Source of the DNA: Erythrocercus mccallii
Taxonomy: Eukaryota > Chordata > Aves > Passeriformes > Dicruridae
Assembly (NCBI GenBank): GCA_013397435.1
Contig: VZRG01003010.1
Span: forward strand, 1 to 64,000
DNA: 64,000 bases
Reading direction: 5' to 3'
Shown here: piece after piece, positions 10,401-21,800 of the stretch
How positions within the stretch are numbered: position 1 is the first letter of the stretch
Layout: every line of letters starts with the position of its first letter
Position numbers and translations under genes: made by a program
The notes under the pieces: generated by a model
What the model saw: the letters and a program-made list of their open reading frames with translations, nothing else
Database searches by the model: none
Told to the model about the DNA's origin: nothing

Positions 10401-13400
10401 TTTCTTAGGAAATAAAGATCCCACCTTTAAAAAGAGACCGTTTAAATGTCCCAGGATAAGATCAGATATTTTTATCACCACTGGGTAGATTATGGAGAAG
10501 CTGCAGTTTCTGTGCTGGTGAGGAATGACCATGGTAAACCTTCCTGAGGGGGTCTGAGAGATGACATTGCAAGCTGGGACACAGGAAAATGTACAAGAGT
10601 TACTTGTCCAGTCATCACTGCATGTAGCAAAAGTACTTAATTACAGTTCCAAAAAAGCAGAAATAGTTTAATTACTGTGAGTTACAACCAAATGATGAAA
10701 AAAATGTGTGCGGCATTTTCTGAGGTTCTTGCAGAGCATTTGTTCCTTAAAAATTCCCTCCCCATTGTTTAGTATGTAGCATGAGGTCTGACAGAACCTG
10801 AGGGTGAAGCAATCAATAGAAGAGCTCACATCTGGAATCTGTACATTGGGGGCTCACATTGTTAAGGGCTCATACAGTTTGTCCATTTGAAGGAGGCTAA
10901 ACATGGGTGGAGGGAGGGACTGTGTTTAGTTTTGAGAACTTACTGCCTGGTATTGCCAGAAACCCCCTAAATCCTATTCTGCTCCTGTGGAGTTCCTTAC
11001 ACTGCAGAATATCTCGTTGAAATGAGAGCATGATTTTATCTTTAAGTTCAAACTAAAGAGTTCAGGTAAAGGAGTAACTTATCATCGGTGTGAGCAACCC
11101 AAGGGATCGTTGACATAGATTTGGGGTTCTGCAGTTTCTTTAGAAGAATAGTGAAAGACATCAGCCACCTTCAGCAGCTGAATACAATAATCCCATCCAT
11201 GAGCATGAAGCCACACTAGAGTGGGGAACCAGCTTGAAGGCTCAAGTCTGAATAACTTGGAGTAAAGACATAGGCAGACATGCTGTCACTGTTTTTTGGG
11301 TTTTGGGACTTTTTTTGGTTTTTTGGTTTGGTTTGGTTTTTTGGGGTTGGGTCTGTTTGTTTGGGTTGGTGGGTGGGAAGGGTGTTTGTTTTGTTTTTGT
11401 TTTGTTTTGTTTGTTCACTTTGAGTAGTTAGGCAGATGAATAAGATTGGCCTGAACAATAATTGTTAAATGTCCTGCCCTCTCTGGAAAAAACAATTCAA
11501 GTGAGGTACTGGAACAGGTTGCCCAGTAAAGTTGTGGGTTCCCCACTGCTGGAAGAGTCCAAGACCAGGTTGGATGAGGCCCTGGACAACCTGGTCTAGT
11601 GTGTGGCATTCCTGGCCATGGTGGAGGGGTTGATATAAAATGATCTTTATGATCTTTTTTAACCCAAGCTGCTCTATGATTCTATGATAATTTGTGCCTT
11701 GTCAGCTCAGAGGCTTAGGGAAAGAAACTTGCAGACAGATCCCTTTGACCATATATATCTCTCATAACTACCACATAACCATTCAATACACTGATTTTAC
11801 TGCTGACCTTTTTCAAATATTTCTCCTCATTGTTCACTCAGATCTAGAAAACACTGAGATTGAAGTTGCTAAATTAAAACTATTTCTTCTAGCTGAATGT
11901 GTTGGAACATGTTGGTATTAGATTGGGAGGGATCTTGTTTGAAAGAGTGAGCCTTATGGTCTCGCGTATTGAAGGCTGTGTGATCTCTCCTTTTTTACCT
12001 TGGGACACACATTGAGCCTGAATCAAGCCTGCAGGCATGCAGGTGAGCATGGCCCCATCTGCCTCACTGCAGCCCTGTCAGTGCTGATAACCACAGTGAG
12101 AAAATTCAGTGCAAAGCAATACATTCTTTTTGCTTCCTGCCCCAAACTCAATCCCCTTTGGTGGTATGAAATGCAGACTTACGGAAGAGATTGCTGCTTT
12201 TCTTGACTGTGACAGTAAATCCATTGCCTGGCTGCTGAATCCTGAAGAAGATCATTGCCACGTTCTGTGAGGATCTGATGCTCCTCTGAATATTCCCACT
12301 TTCACAGAAGTCTACATATCTTTGAGAAGTGGTGAGTGGATGGTCCAAGGAGCTGGGAAATTTCTCTCCCTTGAGTATCCATCCATCAAACACCTATAGA
12401 GGTTCAATAATATAAAACAAGGTTTTGCTTATTCCTCTGTTAGCAGAGAACAGAAACATGAATTATAACAGACACTGTTTTCTTTTGATGCCATATAACA
12501 TGTTCAAAGCCACAAACTGAAAACAAAAATTCTTTGTATTTACTGATTTCCTAACAATTATTCATGCTTCAACTGATGTCTAGGAAAGGGATACATATAA
12601 CTTTTAATGTTGTTTTTATACATATAACTTTTAATGTTGTTTTTATCTCCTTCAGGTGACAACTTTTGTTGATTTGGGGGGTTTTTTTGAGGGAAGTGTC
12701 TGTTTTTGCTTCAGCATCATCACGTCCTTTTTTTTTTTGCAATTTTATTGTTACTATGAGAAGTTTTTGACTAGCTTAATTTGGGAGCCACAAGAAGTGT
12801 AAGTAAGCTTTTCAAACTCCAGGCATTATGTCGATCTATCTGTCCTGTAATTTTCCTCCATCCATGCTTTACAGCTTGTCATTAATTGTCCCAGTGGCCT
12901 TCCAGAGATATTGGAATACAAAAAAACTTTGGGGGGGAATTATTAGCAGAGGTACCGCTCTCACTTCTGTCTTTCACCTCATCTTAACCACTAGAAAGCA
13001 AAACAAATCCTGCATTATTTTCTGAACCTTAAGTGTCAACTTCTACAAATCTTTCCTTCATAACAAAAAAGCAACGATTTTCCCTCACCATTTTCAGAGA
13101 AATGTGTCATAAGTAGAAATACATGTTAGTTTTAGCATAGATAACAAGGCAGTTGCTTGCCTTGCTGTTTCAATTCCCTCCTAGCTGCTCTCACGCTGTG
13201 ATTCCTTAAACACTTCAGTCAATACTCCCAAAATTCAGGAACCAGGTTTAGTCAAAGCTTCAATCAATAATTCTGATGTGACTATGTGGACTTCCTGATG
13301 AAAAAAAATCAGGATCTGTCTGTGGATTTGCCACAACTGTAAGTTTCTAGAGAATGGAGATGCAGGTGTTTAAATTACATGAGGGAAAATTGCCTGTATA

Positions 13401-15712
13401 TATATAGCAATGTAAGAGAGAAGTTTGGGATGCCATAATCAAAGAAAGGAAACCTCAATAAAACATACTTGGCATTTTTCTAGCCTCCATGAGTCCAGGT
13501 ACAAAAGCCTTAGATCCACAATAGACTGAAATCTGTAGCTAGGTGGAGAGAGATCTCAGCCAAGATATGGAATGGAAGGACAAAATTCTCCAGGGTAAAA
13601 GGAGCAGGAGACAAGGAAAGGGCTAAAGGGCAGCTTTCCTCCTTCTCCCTGTTCCGGGACCTCAGCTTGCTACTAGATGGGATGTGGTCTGTTCTGTGCC
13701 TTGCCAGTTCAGCACCAAGGGCAAAGTGCAAGGTGAGGGGAGCCAGGGACCATCAAGCCTCCCCTTCTCTCCTTGACCAAGTTCAGATCTTGGTGAATGC
13801 TCCTGCCTGCCAGAGAAATGTGCTGGTCAAGTTTTTTAACACTGGAATATAAGTGGCTCTGAGTCATGAGCCTCTTTCTGTTCAGAGCCAATGCCCTGAA
13901 AAGTTCTAGCAGGGAAATTTTAAAGCCTGCAATGATCCACTCACTATTAATCTGATGCTAAATGACTGGTGAGCAAGGTCCCAGAGCAACAACAGCGATC
14001 CAGAGATCTGTATCATTTATCTGCAGGGCTCATGTGATTCACAGGGCAGTGAGTAAATCCTACTGACAAAATTTTCAGCCATCTCCCCAGGTACAGACAC
14101 TCCAGAGAGGTGCTTCTGGAAAAGTTCGGAAGAGGCAGTACTGTAGTCTGGAGAGGGATCCTCATCCTGCATCTGACTTTGCTTTAGAGGAGCAGTGATG
14201 GGGGGGACACAGAGTGCCTCGGGGAGGAGAAAAAGCCATTCCAGAGGTGGTTGCTTTGTGAAAGCCTGTTCTGCACACGGGAACACACACAACACACAGA
14301 CGTGCACTCGCCTGCCCCTTGCACGCACAGCAAACACCTGAGGAGCCCCAGGAGAGCCGAGGCTTGCAGCTCCTTACCTTCAGGAGATCCCCGCCTTGGC
14401 AGTCGATGTTTACAAAGTCGTAGCGTATCGTGATGAGCTCCTCGGGCTCCCCGATGAAGAAAGTTGCGCAGTGCAGCTGTGGCTGGTCCGCGGTGAAGGT
14501 GAACTGCCCCTCTATACTCAGCATGTCAATGCACCCTGGGAAGCAGGGACAAGGGGCTGCTGCCTCTGCCTACTCTGGAGGGAGGCTCAGCGCCAGCTCC
14601 CACTATGCAGGGAAGGAGGGGGATAGGAGAGACCCCCCCGCACTGGGATCCGCCTGGCAGTGAGGACAGGGGGAGCCAGCTGAGGCAATTAGGAGCCTGC
14701 TGAGCATCAGAGGATAAACAGTAATTCACAGGTGTGAGCACAAACGTGCGGCGGGGGATGGGGGGGTGGTGTGCCAATGCATCTCTGAGCAGAAAACTCT
14801 GTGTGTATATGTGCACAAGTGCACAAACACTCTATTCTTTTAGATTTCTCTCCAGTCACAGCTGCTACACCTGCCCCACCCCTTGGCAATGTGACCCTGC
14901 CTAGGGACATGGGTGGGGAATCCCCATCCTACTCCTGTTATTTGGGACCATCGGCTATGAACCCCAACCCACTGCCTCAAAACAACTGGTTCCTGCGGGT
15001 TTAATGCTTTGTCCTTCTTCTCTCCAGTCTTGCAAAAAGCTCCTGCTGCTCTGTCATTCCCAATTAGCCCTTTCCCCTCCCTGAGACACCCCCAGGATTC
15101 TCCCACCTGCCAGCACCAAAGAAACTCACGGAGCGACCGCCGGTAAATCTGTCCTGCAGACAGCTCTCGCTTCAGATCTTCACTGAGTAGTAGGAAGGGG
15201 TCATCTTCACCAGCATCCCTCACCTGGTGAAAAAAGAGTCTTGTTCTCTCTCCCTGCACTTCTCAAGAAGAGGCACAACATGCTACATCCCTGCTTCAGA
15301 AACAGTGCAGCTTGTGGAAGAACTCAGGCAGAAAGATGCCAATCTGCAGTAGAAGGAAAATAAATCTGGCATCTAAGAGGTGAGCCCAGCAGCCAAGTGC
15401 ACAGAGAGTCTCTTAAACACTCAGCAAAACTGCTGAGCATAAATAAATGGAGGAGTAGTACAGAATACATGGGACTGTTGCATTAATGTTACCCGGGGGG
15501 AAGTTTAACGCAGAAGTAGGAGTAGGAAGGGGAGAGAGAATAAAGCACAATGCTTGAAAGCTGAGAGTACAAGTTAGAAGACAGCAGCTAAAAGCACAGT
15601 GAGATGTTCAGTCATCAGCCTTATTGCTCACCTCCAGGTATCTGGTTTCTCCCTTGGAGGCTGCCAGGAAGATGAGAACCAGGTGGCATTGAAACTGGAA
15701 AGCAGACGGCAT
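7432..15712 (-). CDS. CRHBP: Corticotropin-releasing hormone binding protein, 7 coding exons, 322 aa
   Basis: Secreted glycoprotein that binds CRH and urocortin-type peptides and limits their access to CRH receptors. Coding exons in transcript order: 15712-15632, 15223-15130, 14535-14378, 12393-12183, 10573-10425, 9128-9011, 7589-7432. All junctions are GT/AG, phases match, and the total of 969 bases gives 322 residues, the human length. Residues 1-21 or so form a signal peptide (MPSAFQFQCHLVLIFLAASKG). The mature part has ten cysteines (60, 81, 104, 141, 183, 205, 237, 264, 277, 318), fitting the five disulfides of the family. Arg56 and Asp62, reported as key ligand-binding residues, are kept, as is the N-glycosylation site Asn204-Cys-Ser. 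The start ATG has A at -3. At the human-reported cleavage position 234/235 this protein has Pro-Ala instead of Ser-Ala. Exon 6 has a second, out-of-frame acceptor 13 bases downstream of the one chosen. Confidence 0.97.
11290..11415. repeat. T/G-rich low-complexity tract in CRHBP intron 4
   Basis: The plus strand is a run of TTTTGG, TTTGG and TTTTG units with almost no A or C. Near its middle, positions 11363-11382 carry four runs of three G with short loops. Low-complexity tracts like this inflate chance open frames on the opposite strand, which explains the Thr/Lys/Gln/Pro-rich frame there. Confidence 0.85.
11480..11690 (+). mobile_element. CR1 LINE 3' end in CRHBP intron 4
   Basis: A typical CR1 3' tail: GTACTGGAACAGGTTGCCCAG, a GAGTCCAAGACCAGGTTGGATG-type segment, ACAACCTGGTCTAGTG and GATCTTTATGATC, closing with CTATGATTCTATGAT, the CR1 terminal 8-mer repeat. 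It lies antisense to CRHBP in intron 4 and is directly preceded by the T/G-rich tract. Confidence 0.9.
12591..12644. repeat. Perfect tandem duplication, 2 x 27 bp, CRHBP intron 3
   Basis: Two identical 27-base units, each beginning ATACATATAAC and ending TTGTTTTT, lie head to tail at 12591-12617 and 12618-12644. Identity suggests a recent duplication and a site likely to vary in length between individuals. There is no sign of function. Confidence 0.9.
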
Positions 15713-15806
15713 GCTGACACCTCCTCTGGCGGCCGTCCCCCTGTGGCCAAGTTTCTCCGGGTCTGTGCCGGTATGCAGGAGCCGCCGGGGTGTCTTGGAG
15801 CGACTC

Positions 15807-15814
15807 TTTTTATA
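15807..15814 (-). promoter_or_regulatory. CRHBP: TATA box of CRHBP
   Basis: On the transcribed strand the sequence reads CTATAAAAAG, a strong TATA element, about 95 bases upstream of the start codon. That spacing leaves room for a transcription start near 15780 and a 5' UTR of roughly 60-70 bases. There is no strong CpG island here, which fits a tissue-restricted TATA-type promoter. Confidence 0.75.
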
Positions 15815-15819
15815 GAGCT

Positions 15820-18800
15820 GTAGGGAGGGGAGGCACTTGGTCCCCGTACTGATAGGGTAACCCATGGTAACTGAATTCCTCTCGCAGTGACACAGTACGT
15901 GGGCATGACAAGGGTCCAAATTGCAGCCACAAATTTTCAAGACAGTTGAATTCCCCTCTCTGGCAGATGTCTCTCCTCCTTATCTGTCTAGTGGAATAGC
16001 TGAAAACCTCTGGGGAAGAGAGCCCATCCCGGTGCATATGGGGCACTCACGCACTGTGTTTATTTCCAGTTACTCCAAAGTGAGCAATGAGGAGCATCCC
16101 TCCCTCCTCCTGGAGAAGTCCTGTGGTATTTGGGACCTGCAGAGCTTCCTGCCTACCTTCTGCTGTGACATGCAGCTCTCTGCAGTCCCTGTGCCTGGTG
16201 CTTCCCACTGGCCAGGCCTGGGTGGGCACCCCTGCATCCCAGGCAAGTTTGCAGCCTGTGCCAGCATCCCTCCAGGGCTCCCCAGAAAGCACACAGGCAA
16301 AACCAAACAGTTCTTCCCACCAAAAGCAGCTTTCATACAGAAATTATGAAAACTTGGGCTTCCCAAGGGCATATTTGTCACCCCTGATACTGCTTCAGCC
16401 TTGATCTTCAAGTGAAACGTGAGAAAAGCTTTAGAAGTTGAGCCTGTGAGTGAAAATTCATAACTCTGCAGAGTACTAAAAATCAGGAACTCAGCAGAGG
16501 TATTAGATGTAGGGTATATATTTGAAATCCACTGAAGTTCCTTGGGAATTACAAGCTTTGCTGGAAAACTTCAGGGTCTAGTCCCAGTTTGCTTTAGAGG
16601 ATGGCTGGAACATTAATCAGGAAGCTGAGAGGTGTCTTGGAGACCATGAGGATCAGAAGGGGCTGCAGAGGAGCCCAGCCTTGCTTGCTATTCTTTTGCT
16701 GTCTAAAGAGATTGATAAGGTTAAAATTATAGCTTGACCCCTCCAATCCCTCCCTTGGAGGCATTTTGCAGAATGCAGTCCAATCCCAAATTCTGGCTGC
16801 AGTGTCCTGGTTTGCCCTGCCAGTCCCCAACCTATACCTCAGATGCTGAGCACTGAGGAATATCCAATGCAGGGAGCTGGGTGTGCAGCTGCAGTGAGAG
16901 CTGCAGATTGAACTCTCTGGGGCAGGAGCCCAAGCCCAAAGAAAGAGGCTGTGAACTGCCAACCTTTAGAATTCCAGAAGGTTCAGGGACCTGTGGCAGG
17001 TCACCAACCAGGTGACTAACTTGGAGACACAGCAAGAGTCGAGAACTGTGCTGGAAGATCCCAGACCATCACATACACGGACTGTGAGGGTGTGAAATCC
17101 CAGTCATTCCTTTGCACAGGGTCCCTCTCTGGAGCCATCAGCTCAAGGTTTCTATTCTGTTGCTGCACAATTAAAAGATTACTTAAAGGAGACAGAGGTC
17201 TGAGGCTCTGCTGTGGGAAACCTGGGTTTGAACTGGTAAGGAAAGCTGGACTGCCTGAGTGAATGTGGGATGTGTAGGGAGTTGAGTGGGGCTCACTGGA
17301 GCTGCCCACTGTGAAGGGACTTGGGTCCCAGCAGGTAAAGTCTCTGGTGATGGGAGTGTGACTGCCTGAATGGTCAGACTGGGACATTATCTTGCTGTGA
17401 GTCCTTGAAGATCTTCAGTGAAGGACAGCGTGTTTGGTTGTGTGTAAATTTGTTACTGAAGATTTCAGGTTTCAGAATTCAACTCCAAAAATTAGTGAAG
17501 GATTCATGGCACTGAAGCTTAAATATTATGACTGTTGAACCAGATGTGAGGTGATCTAGTCAGAATGAAACATACCAGCAGTGATGTCACCACAGTTTAA
17601 ACTCCTGCCTATGAATAGCTGAGATCTGGGCTTAGCACAACATTTACCAGTGGAGGTGCCCAGAAAAGCAGAAAGCCCCACAGTCTGGAGGATATCCTGG
17701 CAGATGAAGTGAGGAAACTGTCCTTCTCCAATAAAAAAAGTGGTGGGAGGGATAACAGGTGCCATCTCCATATCGGTAATTAATTGCTGTAATTTATTGC
17801 TCACACAGGGCCTATGGTGACTTTGAAATTCCCATGCAACACCTTGGCATTTGTTTTGAGTGTACAAATATTCTGTGTAGCACTGGTTGAAAAGCTGAAC
17901 TCAGATATATGGAACTTAATTTTAACAGAGGCGCTAAGTTTTGGGGTTTTTTCCCCACCTTTCAGCTCTGGGCTCAGCAGAAGCTGATGAAACATGGTGA
18001 CATCCTGACCAGGCTCATCACAAAGCCTCCCAGTGCCTGAGGTAACTCTCTGTGTCTTCAAACACAGAGCTGTCCTCAGCCCCCAGTCTCATATGCTTTC
18101 CTTCTTGCAGCTCTAATGCTTAGGGAAGACAAGTATTTGGGATGGAACAGAGAATCACACACAAAGAGATGCAGCTGCTGCTGCTGGCTGGGGCTCTGCT
18201 GCCTCAGGTGGAGCTCAAGCAGGGAGGTCCCCAAAAGAGACCACTCGAAGAGGAGAGAGGGGGTTCATCTCCCAGCTCTGCATCCCAGCTGTCAGACAGA
18301 GAGGGAGGATGTGAGGCCATCTTCTCACTCAGCTCTGCTGCCTCCTCAGTGTATCACAGGTCCCCTTCCCCTCTACGCTCCCTTTGCCTGCTGCTGCTCT
18401 GCTTTTCTTAAAAGTCACTTGCAGAAACTGTGGTTTTCAGGAGATGAGAATGTGACTAACGAAGTGAAGAAAAATGGCTTTGAACTGGGTTCAAAACACC
18501 CCTGCAGCATTTCAGAAGGGAAAAGCACCTTCAATGTGATACAAACCCTTGGTGAATGAGAAGACTGTAATTTTTCTTTCATGGAGTTGAGTCATGATAA
18601 CACTCTGAAGGACAAAATTTTTTGTTAATATCACAGTAAAATGCATTCCCAGTGACACCCTGCCACAGGCTAAACAATCCAGTTGATTGGCACCTTGATC
18701 TGCTAACAGCTGTAACAATTTACACTGGGAGCACCCCCTTTCCCTGGGAGAAATGATAGAAAGCCATGGTGCTGGGGAGAGTCTGGGCTGAGGGCAGGGC

Positions 18801-21800
18801 ATCATTCACTCTGCTCTGCTCTGCTGCAGCTCAGGATGGTATTGTTTGGGTTACCCCAGCCTTTGCAGAGCCTTGTGCTGTTAAAGCAGTGTTCATGGGT
18901 GGGCTTTTCGGGAATGTGCTTTGGAGGAGCTGCCTTCCCCACTCGTGCTCGAAGCTTGTAGGTGTCTTGTCAACTATTATAGAAAAGAAGAAATCCCAGC
19001 TATAGTAAGAAGTGGGGAAAATAAAGCTGAATAAAGACAGAAACAAACTCCATTTACCCTCCTCGACAGTGATCAAATCATGCTCTGTCCTACAATACAG
19101 ATGGTAAATGTGGCTTCTTCTAAAAAGTAAAAGTAGTTGTTACAGGAAGAATACACATGAAGTGCTCAATAGTGAGATTTCTTAGCAAGAAGTGCTTGAG
19201 CTACAGACAATCCTTAGGGATCTCTCCCTGTAGCAAAGAGGGGCCAGGTGTTATGAACTCTTTCTGCTCTCAAAAAGGGTCCTGTGGGGGGCCAGCTCAT
19301 TAACACAGCTCTTCTTACTCAGCTGCAGCCTGACTTCTGGCACAAGTGGCTCGAGCAGACCAAATGGTCTCTCTAGCATCAGGATCTTAAACATGAGTTA
19401 ATATTTCCTGTTTAGACACAATCCCAAGCAAGCTCCACACCACAGGGATCAGCCTGGCTGCTGCATGTCCCATGGGGGCTCCTCTGTTTGTCTGTGACTG
19501 TGGTTTCTTGAACTGAGAGGAGCAGCAGTGGGACTGCAGTGCAACTGCCCCAGTGAAGAGGAGCAGTCCTGCCTCAGGCTCTCTGTCCGCAGCTGTTCAT
19601 GCTGATTTCTCACTACTGCTCTGTGTTGGCTGAAGAGATGCCATTTGGGGTCACGCACAGTGTGAGACATCTGACTGGACTTTAAACTTTATATCATGTC
19701 AGCTGCTGAACACTGTGCTGAGCTGCATCTATTTCTCTTATGCTCTTTCCCACTCTGAAAATTCATATAGGGGTTAGCTTTTCATTTCCTTCGTGGTGTC
19801 TGGGAGATGTAGTACTAGTCATTCCTGCCTTTTTATCATGTGTCTGCAGGTCTCATACCAATATGTGTGTCTTTGAAGAGTAGGAGATTGCTACACATGA
19901 CTTATAGTTTATTATACGTGTTCAACTGTTTGTGAATTGTTCGGTATATTGTTTCTGAACAATGGGATCAGTCAGCCCAGATTAAGGTAAGAAAGAAATC
20001 TAGTGTCTCTATAGTGTCACAAATGTACAGTGAAGGCTAAATTTTTTTGTCCCATCTTTGCTAAATCACAATCAGTCACGGCTTTGAGATAATATCACAG
20101 AAAAGAAAGCAAGGGGAAGACTGTACAGCAAATCACAGTCCTGAACACCATTAGGAAACCATGTCCTTGATACAGACATGCACAAGACACTGCTTCAAAC
20201 TCTGTCTGAGCCAAAGACAAACATGTAAGAAGCTCCTGTTCCTGGCTCAGTTTTTAAGCATCTGGACTATGGACATACAATAGGAAAGATAGAATTCATC
20301 ATGGCTAAAATAAGTAAATTGGCCCTGACAATGGTTTGAGATATGTCCTTTTTGCAAGAACCCAGAGTTGCAACAACAGCTGAAGGAGCACATTTCTGGC
20401 AGCACAAACACAAAGATCACACTTTGTGCTTTAATCCTTTACTCCTGTGTTTGTTTCAATATCAGGCAGGTGTCCCAACAGTCCATGATCCAACCTGAGC
20501 CCAAGACTCCTCTCTTTGTAGTCAGTGGGCACCTCCATCACTGAATTCTGTTCCTGCTCATCTGCCTCAGCTTTGTGCTGGGTATTACAAGCCTCTTCCA
20601 AACCCCATCACACACCTCTGTGTAACATCACTTCTGTTACTTCTCTGTGTGTGCCCAAATTTGCTTTAAATAGAGCTGAACTTTCTATAAGGTGAAGTAA
20701 GAGTAGCTTGTTAACTCTGGGCAGTCTGACACAAGGGATTGTGTGATTTGTCACATTAAGTGGCTTAGAGGGATGACAAACGCATGTGATTTATGAACTG
20801 AAAGCCTATCAGCATCATGCAGGCCTGACAATAAGTGTTGCATTAACTCTATTTATGGCACTGGCTAAAAGCAAAGATTGTGAAACTTGCAGTTTAGCAG
20901 GTTACAAATAATCAAGCAAACATTATATTCAGACACTGAGATTACCCTGAGGGCGGTTATCACTACCAGCTCTGCCTGTGAGTCAACCAGCCTCTAAACA
21001 AAGCAGTCAGGGCCAAGAAGTGGGAGAAAAGTTTTTTTCCAGAAAGGAGAAAAGAGATATGAGAAGGGGTGACTGGAAAAAGCACATGGAACTAACAAAC
21101 TCTGGTGTTAGGAGTGGTGCTGGATGTTTGTTGAGCTGTTTAATTTTAGCGTTTAATTTCCTCTTCTGTGGATCCTCTAAACAGAATCTCTGCCCCCAAG
21201 GGTTGCTGCAGGAAAGCCTCAACACCAGAGCCAAACACAGGTGTCAGCATGGCCCCCAGGCAGGCTCTTTGATCCCATCATATTTGCCTTTGCCAGCTGC
21301 AGCAGCCATTCTGATCAGTACTGGTGCCCTTGCAGAAGAGCAGTCTCCTTTCCAAAATATGGCACAGTTACTGCATCTAGACTTGGCTTGGAAGTGTGAC
21401 CCCCATGGCCCAGGTCATGTCTTATTCTAGATCTCCTTTTCCACAGCTACAACTTTCTCCCAGTGATCCTTCCCAAAGCAACAGCCCCTGTTCCTTCTCT
21501 CCCAAATTTCCTATTCAGCTTGGGGCTACTAGAACATTTGTCACTTTGTTTTCAATCTTGAGCCAGTTTATTACACAGAATATAATCTCAGATGTGTTGA
21601 GAAATCCCTGTATTTCCACATATCATGTTCCAAAATTTGTTTAATCTTTGAAGTACAAACATTATCTTTGACAAAGCACCACTTTCATAAGTGATATTTT
21701 AAGATGTTTTGGAGGGTTTTTTTTAATCCAAGAAGGACAAGTATTTCTTCGCTGAAGTGACTCTCCCTGAGGAGAATCATTCTCATGCAGAAAAAACTGT

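Noticed and set aside
20978..21430. 150-codon plus-strand open frame
   Set aside because: Composition is unremarkable, no homology is recognised, and length is within chance expectation for this amount of sequence.
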